Assembly: GCA_030490835.1 (NCBI GenBank)
Contig: CM059971.1
Coordinates: 21,755,817-21,819,816 of the forward strand
Reading direction: 5' to 3'
DNA: 64,000 nucleotides
Source: Annona cherimola
Taxonomy: Eukaryota > Streptophyta > Magnoliopsida > Magnoliales > Annonaceae
The translations under genes were made by a program, and so were the position numbers. Of the stretch, positions 21,785-33,754 are shown piece by piece; positions within the stretch are counted from its first letter, which is position 1, and every line of letters begins with the position of its first letter. Under the pieces are notes generated by a model. It had not been told where the DNA came from. It searched no databases and worked only from the letters and a program-made list of their open reading frames with translations.

Positions 21785-24700
21785 GATTTGTTTGTTTATT
21801 TTTCAGATATGTTTCAAGGCAAAGGCAAACAACATGTGGTTTATGGATAGTGGTTGCTCAAGGCATATGACCGGAGAAAGGAGTTTATTTAATAAACTAA
21901 AGCCTTGCAATGATGGAACTGTTGCCTTTGGAAATAATGAGAAAGGAAAAATCAAAGGTAAAGGAAACATATATAGTATTTCAAATGCATGCATGGAAGA
22001 TGTTTTGTTTGTTGAAGGACTCAAGCACAATTTAATGAGTATTAGTCAATTATGTGACAAAGGATACAAAGTTGTGTTTGAATCATCTATATATAATGTA
22101 TTTAATGGTGAGCATATCATGTTTAGTGGAAAAAGACATGGAAATGTATATTTGGTTTCACTTGATGAACTAGATGGTCAATGTCTAATGACCATTGATA
22201 ATGATCCATGAGTTTGGCATAAAAGGCTTGGACATGTTAACATGTCAAACATAAAGACCCTATGGAAGAAGAGTTTGGTAGAAGGCTTGCCAAAGTTGAA
22301 GTATGACAAAGACAAAATTTCCAAGGCATGTCAATTATCTAAACAACCTAAAGTGTCTTTTTCTACCAAAAAGTAAATTTCCACCACTAGGCTACTCAAA
22401 TTGCTACACATGGATCTATATGGGCCATCCGACATTTTAACCATTGGTGGAAGAAATATGTATTTATTATTGTTGATGATTTTTCAAGATTCACATGGGT
22501 AATTCTCTTAGCTAGCAAGGATGAAGCCTTCTCTATGTTTTCAACTTTTGTAAATTTGGTGCAAAATGAAAAACAAAACACTATTATGTCTATAAGAAGT
22601 GATCATGGTGGTGAATTCGAAAACAAACGATTCACAGAATTTTGTTATGAAAAAGGAATTCATCACACATTTTCTGCACCAAGAACTCCACAACAAAATG
22701 GAGTAGTTAAAAGGAAAAACAGAACTATACAAGAGATGGCTAGAACAATGCTAAATGAGAGCAAATTATCCAAGAAATTTTGGGGTGAAGCTGTAAGTAC
22801 AGCTTGTCATGTTTTGAATCGAGTTACCATTATAGCAATCTTGAAAAAGACCCCATATGAGCTTTGGAAAGGTAGAAAACCAAATATTTCATATTTTCAT
22901 GCTTTTGGATGCACATGCTATGTTTTGAACAATGGAAAAACCAACTTGGGAAAACTAGACGCTAAAAGTGATGAAGCAATATTCCTTGGTTACTCATCAA
23001 ATAGCAAAGCATATAGAGTATTCAATAAACGAAACCAAGTTGTGGAAGAATCCATTCATGTAGTTTTTGATGAAACTAATCCTTGCTTCAAAAGAAAAGA
23101 TGATTTAAGTGATGCAGATGACATAGCAAGCAATCTTGAAAAACTGCATGTGGAAAAGCAAGAAGATTCCATGGAGAAAAGGGTAAGTGAAGGTAATAAT
23201 TCCTATAAACCTCCAACTGATCTAAAATTCAAACATGCCCATCCAATTGAGCAAGTTATAGGGAATGTGTATGAAGGTGTAAAAACTAGAAGGTCAAAGC
23301 AAAATGTTTGTGGACAATACGCCTTTGTATCCAAGATTGAACCATCCATATTGATCAAGCTCTTGATGATGAAAACTGGATTATAGCAATGCAAGAAGAG
23401 CTAAATCAATTTGAAAGAAACCAAGTTTGGCATCTTGTTCCAAGACCAAAAGATTGTACTGTCATTGGCACCAAGTGGGTCTTTAGGAACAAATTAGATG
23501 AAAGTGGACTTGTGGTGAGAAACAAAGCTAGACTTGTGGCAAAGGGATACTCACAAGAAGAAGGAATAGATTTTGAGGAATCCTATGCCCCGGTTGCTAG
23601 ATTGGAAGCAATTCGAATCTTACTAGCTTTTGCATCTCACATGAACTTTAAATTGTTTCAAATGGATGTTAAAAGTGCATTTCTAAATGGATATATAAAT
23701 GAAGAGGTGTATGTAGAACAACCACCTGGATTTGAAGAAAAAAATCAATCTAAATTTGTATACAAGTTAACCAAAGCTTTATATGGATTAAAACAAGCTC
23801 CGAGGGCTTGGTATGATAGACTAAGCAAATTTTTAATTGATCATGACTTTCAAAAGGGAAAGGTAGACACCACTTTGTTTATCAAATACAAAGAAAAATA
23901 TATATTGATTATTCAAATTTATGTTGATGATATCATTTTCGGTGCTACTAATGAGATTCTTTGTCAAGAATTTTCTGAGCTTATGCAGAAAGAATTTGAA
24001 ATGAGCATGATGGGAGAGCTAAATTTCTTCCTTGGACTGCAAATCAAGCAACTAAATGAAAGAATTTTCATTAACTAGTCCAAATATATCAAAGAAATGT
24101 TGAAGAAGTTTGGGATGGAGAATAGCAAAGGAGCAAACACACCAATGAGCTCAACAATCAAATTTGACAAAGATGAGAAAGGAAAAATAGTTGATCTGAA
24201 ATTGTATAGAAGCATGATAGGATCTTTATTGTATTTAACTGCTTCAAGACCTGATATATTGTTTAGTGTATGTATGTGCTCTAGATTTCAATCATGTCCT
24301 AAAGAATCACACTTGGTAGCTGTGAAAAGAATTTTTAGATACTTCGTAGACACTACCAATTTAGGACTTTGGTATCCAAAGGGCTCTAATTTTGATCTAA
24401 TCGGCTACTCGGATGCGGATTTTGCCGGTTACAAAGTAGATAGAAAAAGCACTAGTGGAACATGTCAATTTCTTGGAAGCATGTTGGTTTCATGGTTTTC
24501 AAGAAAATAAACTAGTGTTGCTCTATTTACGGCGGAAGCCGAATACATTGCTGCTGGGAGCTGTTGTGCCCAATTACTTTGGATGAAACAGCAACTTAAG
24601 GACTATGGCATGGATTTTAAAGATATACCCATTAGATGTGATAATACTAGTGCCATATGTCTAACCAAAAATCTTGTATTGCATTCTAGGACCAAACATA

Positions 24701-24864
24701 TAGATCTCAGACACCATTTCATTAGAGAACATGAAGAAAATCATGACATATGTTTGGAATATGTTAGAACTGAAGAACAAATTGCAGATATATTCACAAA
24801 GCCTCTAGCCAGAGAACCATTTTATAAAATTAGAAATGACATGGGAATGCTTGAACTCACTTAA
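21785..24864 (+). pseudogene. copia-A pol (protease, integrase, RT, RNase H; frameshifted)
   Basis: Pol starts in the +1 frame relative to gag and has no ATG of its own before the protease active site DSG at 21846-21854. A TGA at 22209 replaces the Trp of the DPWVWHKR segment at the start of integrase. Integrase follows (GPR-type HMDLYGPSD, then the catalytic D,D,E region to about 22720). Frameshifts near 22447 and 23350 move the frame. RT has [11 protein letters not shown] near 23659 and the catalytic YVDD at 23920-23931. RNase H ends with the TKHID-RHHFIREH and IADIFTKPL motifs. Further stops: TAG at 24076 and TAA at 24508. The first Cys of the usual integrase CxxC is absent in copia-A and copia-B alike. 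Confidence 0.9.
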
Positions 24865-25070
24865 CGCACAAACTGAGGGGGAGCACCTGTTTAGGGGGAG
24901 CCACCCCACTTGTCTCTTTCTTAACCCTCTAACTTTTTGATATATTGACAAAAAGGGGGAGAAGAGTAGGATATGTTTGCATGAGCATAAGAATTTCACA
25001 ATACAAAATGAGCATGTTATTTTTTAAGCAATTGAAAGGTATACACTCAAATCAGTTTTGTCAATCATCA

Positions 25071-25080
25071 AAAAGGGGGA
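25071..25080 (+). other. polypurine tract of copia-A
   Basis: AAAAGGGGGA lies three bases before the 3' LTR. A second similar tract (AAAAAGGGGGAGAAG) lies about 120 bp upstream near 24953-24967, as is common in SIRE-like elements. Confidence 0.85.
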
Positions 25081-25083
25081 GAT

Positions 25084-26821
25084 TGTTGGAAATATGTGGA
25101 AAACAAGCTAAATCTATGTTTTGATGATTAACAAATCAATTTGAGTAAGTCTTGGCTACTAACAAGTTTGTGGAAGTGTTTAAGGCATATGTGTTTGAAG
25201 AATATGAAGCATGATAAATCAAGTCGATTTCCAAGTTGACTCAGGCTTCGACTTAGGCCAAGTCGATCCCCAAGTCGACTCTAGCAACGACTTCAAAGCA
25301 ACATTTCCTTCTAGAGTTGAAATCGTGGAGGAGCGCTGCCAAAGTCGCAAGCTAAGTCGACTTCGCATGCGACTTGGGCGAAGTCGCAGACCAAGTCGAC
25401 TCCGGTAGCGACTTGGAGGCGACGATTTCTGTCCAGAGTTGAAACCGAGAACTGAGACTGCCGAAGTCGCACCCCAAGTCGACTCCGCATGCGACTTAGG
25501 TGAAGTCGCGGACCAAGTCGACTCCGGCATCGACTTCGATCGGACAGAACAGAAATTTCAGAAGACAAATTGGGATTCAAGGCAGACTTGAGTGAAGCTG
25601 AAGATCAAGTCAACTTAGATATTCAAATTGGAATATATGAAGACCAATTCAAATTCAAAGAAAGCAAGATGCATAAACTCAATAAAGTTGAGAACATTCA
25701 AGAATACAAGACTCAAGGACTCAAGGCTTGCAAAATCATGGAGCTAAAGAAGACAAGCTAAAATGAAGACTCATTAGTTCAAAAAGAAATGAAGAATGAA
25801 GAAAGACAAAAGGCTTGAAGAAATCTAAGCAAAACAAAAAGCACATCTGAAGATTTCAAGTTCGACAAGCTTTCTGCCGAGGTGAAGTCGCACACCGAAG
25901 TCGACTCCACCTGCGACTTGGGTCAAGTCGATACCCAAGTCGACCCAATCTAGAACTTGAAGACTCTACGAACAGGCGAAGTCGCACCCGAAGTCGACTC
26001 AATCTGCGACTTGGGTGAAGTCGCACCCGAAGTCGACTCCACCTGCCACTTGGGTTGCAACGGTCGGAAAAAATTCAAACGTTGGCGCATTTAATGCGCG
26101 CCACCTACCTTCAAACGTTCGGATTCCCTCCATAATTATAAAAGGCATTCAATGTGAACGAGGGAAGCAGCTGAAAATCATTAAGTGTGCTTAACTCCCA
26201 TCTTCAAGAGCATTAAAGAGATCAAGCCCATTCAAAGAAGAAGAACTTCGCTTCAAACTGCAAGAGCTCAACTTCTGAATCTTCAAAGCCATTACTACAA
26301 GTTCTTCTCTGCGCCAAACTGCTTCTACACAACTGTAATGTGTAGTTTCTTTTATTGTTTCTTTTATTGTATTGAACTTGATTTAGCTTGGGTAGCTAAG
26401 ATCAAGTGGAATCAAAGTAGTGTGTGATTGAAGTGGGACTCGTCACCTACTTGTGCTGTGTTATATGCCCCCTAGAGCTAGAATCTAGAAGAGAGCAAGA
26501 GGCTCTGGTTGTATATGCCCCCTAGACCTAGAATTTAGAAGAGAGTGGAGACTCTAGTTGTATTCGTGGAATACAATAGTGGAACCCAAGTCACAAGGAG
26601 TGTGAGCTTGGAAGAGTGGAGTAGGGAGGTTGCCCGAACCACTATAAAATCTTGTGTGTCTATTCATTTTTCTGCACTCTACTAGATATTGCTCTCCATT
26701 TCGCTTCTTCATTAAGGGGACTAGATTAATCCGGGGTAAAGTGTTTGTTTAAGTTGTAAATTTTTTAATTACCCAATTCACCCCTCCGCTCTTGGGTTTT
26801 GCCATCAACTCAGGACCAACA
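25084..26821 (+). repeat. 3' LTR of copia-A
   Basis: Almost identical to 18077-19864 apart from one missing 50-bp unit and scattered substitutions. Palindrome clusters at 25215-25541 and 25880-26057; TATA at 26137-26144. Ends CCAACA, then the TATGT duplication. Confidence 0.95.
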
Positions 26822-26826
26822 TATGT

Positions 26827-29035
26827 GTATTAAGAGGTTTACCATAACGAGCTATGAGTTTCATTTTGAGAATTTGAACTAGTAGAATAGTTATTATAGT
26901 CACTTGCCTTGCAAGTTTTCAATACTCAATTCTAAGGGAGTACCATTCAATTACGGATTTAAATGAATGAAAATGGAAAACTTCAAACCATCTTGATTTT
27001 TCAAGGAAGTGCTAGCTCAAACAATGCATTTCATTTCCATCATGATCAAAATTTTAATTCAATCCTTTTCTAAGTGGTTAATTGATAAATTATAAGTTTG
27101 CAAGCTTCTCAGTATCATTCAAGGCAAGACAGTGCAAAATAGGTGAGGCCTCGGCCTCACTTTTTGGCACCCTGGCGCTGCATATTTTCAAAGAAGCAAC
27201 TTGGAACAAATGCTCAACAAGTTGGTGCTTCAGCGCTAGACCCTTGTAGCTACAGATTTTAGCATTTTTCAGCAAGAAAAAGCATGCCAACTTTAACAAA
27301 CCATAACTTTTGATCCCGGAAGAGTTACGGAAGCTATCACATATTGAAGAAAAGCATTTTTAATCCTGTTGACATGGTGATCAGGGCTTTCTTAATTGAG
27401 CTCATTTTCAATGCCAAAATCCTCCTTTTTTAATATTTTGGAGTCATTGAAGTTCTACATGGTTTTTTACTACTTTTAGTAAATCACTCATTTTATTACT
27501 TTAAGCAAAAGGTGTGCAAGTAGGTGATTTGTGTTTTTCATATATTTGCGGACATGTAGATGTGCTGCTAGTAGGTAACTTTTTTATTTGAGTTGCACCA
27601 TTATTTTATTGAGGCTAAGAATTTAAGGTGATAGAAGAGGAGTTTTTTACTGCATTTGTGATATTAATGATGTGGCTTGAATTGAAACTTGAGTTTTTGA
27701 GCTTACAATGCTCCTTTGAATTTGTGCTGCTCGATTGCTTCCTTCTTCATATCTGCGACGTTGCTTTCAACCGAGTCATCTTGTTATCCATTATCCTCTT
27801 TGGTAAGTCCTTCAATGTTGGACTCTTCATGTATCATCATATATTCAGTATTGCAAAGGAGGCTTGATGCACATTTTTTGACCAGTAGAGGAAGAAAAGG
27901 AGAAGAGAGTGAAAAAGACGAAAAACACTCTTTCTATCCCAACAATTAGGGGAGTCACCTGTCTTTGCCTTTCTCTTTTCCTTTCTTTTATTTTCTTTTC
28001 AATTGTGCATCATTTTCATTTCCATATCATAGTTAGTTTCTTTAATTTATAAGCATTGAGGATGATGCATTCCTCAAGTTTGGGGAGGGGGGTTGCTTTA
28101 TCCTATTTTATTTTCAGTCATGCATTCATTTAGGTAACTATATTATATATACATTTTAGGTTGCGTTGCATTTATATCTTTCCTGTAATAATCAATTATT
28201 GCAATCTCTTAATGAATACATACAATGCTCAAGAAAATTTTAAATTGAAATCAAATTTATGAAAATTTGAAAATTTTTAAGTCATGTATTAATTAAGCTT
28301 TAATGTGTAAATTTTTAAAGTTTTTAAGTGACGTGAGAATGATATGACTGGTTTACTAGTTGAATTTTATAGTTCATACTTTTGCTAACTTGTTCAATTG
28401 AAATGATTAAGATAAATTTTTGTGTATATAAATGCTTGTGCCTGGTTGTGCTTGAATGCTATATTTTTTGCGTCTTTGTTCCCCATTTTGAGTGCATTTG
28501 TTTCTTTTTAACCTCGATTGTTAAAGTAAATATATTGTCTCAGTGATTCATAATGTAATTCATTTTTTTACTTAAGACTTAGGGTTGGATAGCATGTTTA
28601 TATAGTATATTAGCTTATATATATTACCCCTAATAAAATTTTGTATAAATGATGAAGGGGGTGGCTAACCCGACACTTGGCATCTACAAATGTCAAGATT
28701 TACGTAAAAAGATAAGAAAAAATCACAGTAATAGCGCTTATTAAGAAAATCTCTTCCCAAATACTCTGAAATATAGTAAAGTGAGCTAAGAAAAAAAGAA
28801 AAAATCTCTCCAGATATCTCGAAAAATGGCGAAAAGAGTTAAAGCAATAAGTTTGGGTGAACCAATTATATAATTTTTGTAAGTCTAGGCTGAGTGGAAT
28901 AGATAGATGAATGTGATGTCGTTTGAGATGATAGATTTACTTTGAACATATTCATTTGGTTAATATTTATCTTAAGAAATCTTTTTAATTAAGAGAATGA
29001 TTAGCAAGGCTGAATTATAACTTGTGAGTATTTGT
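26827..29035 (+). other. interior of the LARD-like element, right of copia-A
   Basis: Noncoding sequence with a tail resembling the pre-PPT region of Tat/Athila-like gypsies (GCATTGAGGATGATGCATTC followed by a TTTGGGGAGGGGGG tract near 28050-28092). No RT or integrase. An inverted motif around GGCACCCTGGCGC near 27165 resembles those in the gypsy LTRs. Confidence 0.5.
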
Positions 29036-30561
29036 TGATGAGTGAAAATTAATAATATATTTTATGGGCATTAAATATCAATTTGGTGGGTAATTAGTTG
29101 AGTTTAATGTGAAATTTGATCTAAAATGTGGTTTTGCAACATTTGAGTATTAAATATTAATTTCAAGTTATTTAAATAATTTTTATAATCTTTTGGTTTG
29201 AAATTACATTTTATTCATCTACAGGCCCACCAAAAATCACGTCCAACTGATCTAGATGCCGATTAAATCCAAGCCATCCAAGAAGGGCGAACAATTATAG
29301 GCAATGTGAGAGAGCTGGATGCAGAACAGAGCAAGTAAAGAAGTAAACGGATTGGCACCCAGGTGCCACCCTACAGTCCCTTGCCAGAATCTCCAACATC
29401 TCACACAATAGTCTGCTTCCAGAGAGTTGACACCTAGGCGCCAGATAGTGGCACCTAGGTGCCACTTCACCAACATGCAAACAAGTCTAGAAGGGTTTTG
29501 AGGATCACAAGATAGAATTGCTTCCAGGGAGTTGGCACCTAGGCGCCACTACACATCCGTACGCGTAGGTTTCTGCACATGTGCTGCACTAACTGTTGTC
29601 TTTAAATAGAAACCTAGGGATTCGTAGGAAAGAGCGGTCGTGCAGCAAAAGAGAAACAGAGAGAGAGCAAGGAGGTGGAGAGCATGGGTAAGAGATGGAC
29701 CGGCGAGTTGTGTAGAGCGGCCGACACACCATCGACTCTTCAAAGAAATAAGCCTTCCCATCTTTTCTTTTTTTTAACTTTTTTTTAACTTTTATTATTT
29801 TGTTTAAGATGGATTTGGATTTTAACTTTATTTTGGACTTAAACATGCTTGGCTAAGCCTTAAATCTAGGGTTTAGGATGTAGCATGCGTATAATGTAGC
29901 GTGATATGGTTTTTAATTTATTTATGATGGATATTGTTGTTAATTTATTATCTTATGAATTTTTATGTTTGCTTTGTACATGGGTCCGTACTTTAGTATG
30001 ATTCCATATATTAGGTGATAGAACTGAGAGGTGAAAACCTAATATATAATAATCAAGATATTAAACCTAAAAATCTAAGACCATGAGAATAGGCATGATA
30101 ACCTTCAGGAATTTCAGGAACAAACCACAGAACTTAATGGATTCTAATTAACTTAATCTCGTGAGAATATGTGGTTAAGAAAATTAGGGTACGCCTTGTA
30201 GGTTTTGAGAGAAGGTGCAAGGATAAATCGGGGTTTGTTCTCCTTTAATAAACAATATCTAAATTAAATCATTATACCACTATCCGTTGCAAAAGATACA
30301 TATGAAATCCTAGACCCTAGATACTCACACTCTCATTTTCTCTACTCGTTCTAGTTTTCAATCTTCTCTTCTCATTCTTTTCCATTTTTTTCATTTTATT
30401 TACCATATTCTCTTCCCACTTTTCTATTCCATTTTATCTTCAACACAAAAGTTTTTAAAAGCAAGGTTTATAGTCCCGAATTCCTTGTGGATCAATAATT
30501 TATATACTATAATCTATGACCCGTGCACTTGCGGTGCGATTGTGAACATTTGTCGATCTCA
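29036..30561 (+). mobile_element. solo LTR of a second gypsy family
   Basis: Starts TGATGAGTG, ends GATCTCA. Flanks TTTGT (29031-29035) and TTTGC (30562-30566) form a 4/5 target duplication. No PBS follows its 3' end. Colinear in part with the inverted copy at 49145-51356: the starting AATTTGGTGGGTAATTA block and the ending GCACTTGCGGTG block. Carries four TGGCACC/GGTGCCA-type palindromes at about 29353-29550. Inserted in the LARD-like element just upstream of its purine tract. Confidence 0.75.
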
Positions 30562-30770
30562 TTTGCTTGTAGCTTAACTTTTGGATTGAAAATGCATATC
30601 TTGGCTTGAATTTAACAAGGGTTCATGAGTTAATTTAATTTATTGTTATCTTTTACAATATTAAGTAGAGAGATATCGTTGCATTGCTAATGATTAGATG
30701 TGGGCCAGGTTTTGACATGTAGTAGTTGTATTTATGTTTTTATGTGTTGCTCGAGGACTAGCAACATTTA

Positions 30771-30782
30771 AGCTTGGGGGTG
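30771..30782 (+). other. polypurine tract of the LARD-like element
   Basis: AGCTTGGGGGTG, preceded by GCTCGAGGACTAGCAACAT, directly abuts the 3' LTR at 30783. The arrangement is typical of Tat/Athila-type gypsies. Confidence 0.75.
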
Positions 30783-32256
30783 TGATAACTCTATGAAATT
30801 AGAGTTATCAAGGCTCATTTTGTGTATGTTTTGAATGCTAGTTAAGAGAAACATGTGAATTTGTATGGGTTTAACATTACTTTTTATAATTTATGTGCTT
30901 GTTGCATCTTCTATGATTTTCATGCATTCTAGGTTGCATCTAGTTTAAATTCATCTCATTTCGGTTGTTTTAATTTCATTTAATCATTTAGGAATTTCTT
31001 TACTTATTTTTACTTTTTGTTGTAGGAAAGGAAGGGTAATTCTCATGCAAATTCAAGGCAAAAAGAGGATGGAATGAAAGAGAAAGTTTGACATAAGAAA
31101 AATGAAGAATTTCAAGTTAAAAAGTTGGCGCTCTGATGTTAAAAACCTGGCACTCCAACCTCAGGCACCGCTACAGTAGAAAATTTCATAAACATATAGG
31201 TTCAGGCAGCTTTCAGAGAATTGTCGCTCCAGCGCCAACAATTTGGCTCTATAGCACCACCTCACATGTTTGTAGATCTCGCACGTGTCAGCGTCCAAAC
31301 TTAAGGGGATATCAATACTTATTTTAGGGTTTGTAAAATAGAAACCTTAGAGCTTGTGGCTGTTGTAAAGAAAGGGACAAAAACATAGCTTCAAGGCAAG
31401 GAGAGAAGATTAAGAGGAGACTAAGCTACCTATTCTAAATCCACTGAGTTTCATCTCTTTTTCATCTTTATCTTCTCATTTTTGTTATTCTCCTTGTTTG
31501 GGATGATTGTAAACTTGGTTTTAAAGGATTTAAAGTCATATTTATGAGTTAAATCTTCATATGATGGGAGATATGGATGATTTGATGTTATAGACTATGT
31601 TATTTAATTTTCTTGAGCTTGATTGAAATCATAGTTATGTTGTAGCTTTGATTGCATGAGCACCCTTATATATCATGCTTAATGCATTTACAAGCCTCAA
31701 AACCTTGTAAATTAATTTATATCTAAATCTATCCTTGGAAGAGTGAGTTTTGGATAAGATCCATATATAAGGCATAGGTTTTCCAGTTGTTGTATGAGTT
31801 GGATGTTAATATGGATAAGAATATACCTACTAACCCTGTGTAATCATGATTAGGTTATGTGATTATCAGCCTTGTTTTGCTTAAGTGCATAGGAACATAA
31901 AAAATAACTAAAACAAGGTTAGGTTTGTATATGTTGGAATATATATATTTATATATGAATCTAGATTAGTAATCTCTGCATAACTAGCTTAAAATGAAAC
32001 CAATTTAATATATCTATGAGTTAATGGATTCATAATCTCATCTATTTTATTCATCCCATGGCAATCTCTCGAGTAGCCATCTCAACATTTATTCATTTAC
32101 CGTTTGCTTAGTTTAAATAGAATTTAGTTCTTTAAATACAAATTCTATTTAATTTTACCATTTCATTTTAGATAATTGAATTTTAAGGCACTAATTTGTT
32201 CAACACAATCATTGTGGGAACAATACTCTACTCATACTTTATTATTTGATCGACAC
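30783..32256 (+). repeat. 3' LTR of the LARD-like element, truncated
   Basis: Starts TGATAACTC like the 5' LTR and is colinear with it to position 15170 of that copy. The last 52 bp, including the CA terminus, are missing. The 47-bp flank repeat follows at once. Confidence 0.85.
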
Positions 32257-32303
32257 GTATTATTTCCTTAGCTCCTTTGGTTCTCACAATCCTAGTTATT
32301 AGA
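32257..32303. repeat. 47-bp flank repeat, right copy
   Basis: 42/47 identical to 13616-13662 with no indels. Directly joins the truncated LTR end and ends TTATTAGA, as the left copy does. Confidence 0.85.
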
Positions 32304-32814
32304 CCTAGGTTAAAAGCACATTTAAAGATGAAATTCCTACTCCTCAAGATGCTTAATTTGTTCCCTAAATATGCTTAAATATGTTTTCTTTGAAAACTAC
32401 ACAAAATTCCACCATACCATCAACAAATTAGTGGTTAAGTTATGTTTTACCGAGATAAACATGGTTTAAATCATGTTCCTTATCGAACATTTGTTTTATA
32501 GCTTCGTCGCTTCTAGATTTTTGGCCTAATATTGCAACCTCCCACACATTTTTACACCTTGTTGATCACTATTTTTGCTTCTTTAAATCTTTAGAATATT
32601 ATCTTTGAATATCTTACCTCCTTTGCTCCCTAATCTCCAACTATCCTACTTCATTTCTACATCTGATTTGCTTATTTGCACAAATAACACCAAAACACTA
32701 GCACTTGTACTTAGCTCATTTTGGCATGAAATCTCTCAAAATCATAATTTAATTACTATGATGTCATGAAAACACTTGATATGTAGCTACAAAATCAACA
32801 TAATAGCAATCAAA
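32304..32814. other. unassigned AT-rich DNA
   Basis: No open frame, terminal repeat or recognisable domain. It may be further decayed gypsy sequence, since a gypsy integrase piece follows. Confidence 0.3.
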
Positions 32815-33041
32815 TTGATGATTGGAAAAGTTACTCCCTCATCATTAATTTACATGTTATATTCTGAATCTTGTCAAAATGTTGTGTCTGATGAACTGAA
32901 ACATGACTTGTACATCATTTGCTTGTGTTACAATTGCCTTGGCCCATTTTGTGATGTAATCACTTGTAAAAGAATGTATTGGTTGTTGAAGATTGATAAG
33001 AATGCTCCCATGAAGTCAATGCCCCATACGTCGAATGGTTC
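32815..33041 (-). pseudogene. Ty3/gypsy integrase fragment
   Basis: On the - strand from about 33041: EPFDVWGIDFMG, which has the first catalytic Asp of gypsy integrase. After one frameshift comes DYITKWAKAIVTQANDVQV (the VDY-S-KW-EA-A-T-ND pattern), and then a RFRI...NDEG end close to the RFGTP...ISDEG motif. Typical of Tat/Athila-type gypsies. It joins directly to copia protease sequence on the same strand. Confidence 0.75.
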
Positions 33042-33754
33042 AACCTTTCACCTTGTTGCCAAAAATCATTGTTCGACAATTGTGGTGCTTGAGATTATAG
33101 AATAGGACTTTGTCTCCTGTTACGTATCTTGAGCATCCACTATCTATAATCAATTGTTGCTTGCTTTTGCTATAAGGCGCACTTACAAGATGCATGAAAT
33201 AAATCTCATCTCTTTAGAACTCATGTTTTGGGTCCATATTGGTTAATAAACATTTGAAGTAGGTGCTCCTTATGTCTAGGAGAGATAAATCTTAGACTCC
33301 TAGATACCCCAAGTAATTTAGCTCCTCTATTATGTAATTTCTTGACTTTGCATTGGTAGACTTTATGTCCAAATTTATTACAGAAATTACATGCCCTATG
33401 TATCCTTTGGGGAGCAATCCAAATGTTTCTTGCTTGCTAAGTTTTACTCCTTACCCAAGTAGTTTTTGTCATTTTAGCTTGGCTTCTTGACATAATGAGT
33501 TTTTCTTGGTGTTTTACCCACTTAAGGGCATTCATTTTACTGATTTTTTCTGACTCAAATGTGAAGTATCTAAGTCCTCTTTTGCTAGTTTGAGTTGTCA
33601 TATTGAAAATATTTTGACACTTTCTCTTAGGTTAAAGAATTTTTCCAATGATTCATTGAAAACTGCATTCTCTCTTTTTAACTTCTTAATTTTAGATGAT
33701 AATGTTTTAGTCTCTTTAACTAAAGACTTAACTTTTAATTTTTCATTTATTATT
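33042..33754 (-). pseudogene. old copia gag-pol junction fragment
   Basis: The - strand piece begins at the copia-B insertion point within the coiled-coil part of gag. It runs through an intact second zinc knuckle (CNFCNKFGHKVYQC, about 33326-33387), the end-of-gag stop TGA at 33206-33208, and in the +1 frame the protease motif DSGCSRYVTGD (Asp codon 33142-33144). The copia similarity ends about 30 codons later, at 33042, where gypsy integrase begins. The upstream part of the same gag is at 44605-45922, beyond copia-B. Confidence 0.8.

Larger units (their letters stand above)
18077..26821 (+). mobile_element. copia-A, full-length SIRE-like Ty1/copia retrotransposon
   Basis: 8745 bp, bounded by a perfect 5-bp target duplication TATGT (18072-18076 and 26822-26826). 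LTRs are 18077-19864 (1788 bp) and 25084-26821 (1738 bp), both TGTTGG...CCAACA. They are almost identical except for one extra 50-bp unit on the left, which accounts for the whole length difference. The PBS is at 19867-19881 and the purine tract at 25071-25080. Gag has two zinc knuckles, and pol follows the copia order protease, integrase, RT, RNase H. Both reading frames are broken, so it is not autonomous now. It sits inside the LARD-like element. Confidence 0.95.
13663..32256 (+). mobile_element. large non-autonomous gypsy (LARD-like) retrotransposon with nested insertions
   Basis: The 5' LTR is 13663-15222, with a degenerate tRNA-Asp-type primer site at 15229-15246 (a TAGCACTGTTGTTGGG version of TGGCGCCGTTGCCGGG). 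The 3' end has a purine tract AGCTTGGGGGTG at 30771-30782 and a 3' LTR at 30783-32256. After removing the nested hAT (16525-17920), copia-A (18077-26821) and solo LTR (29036-30561), about 3.9 kb of interior remains. I find no reverse transcriptase, integrase or protease in it, so it would need proteins from a related autonomous element. The 3' LTR lacks its last 52 bp relative to the 5' LTR. Confidence 0.75.
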
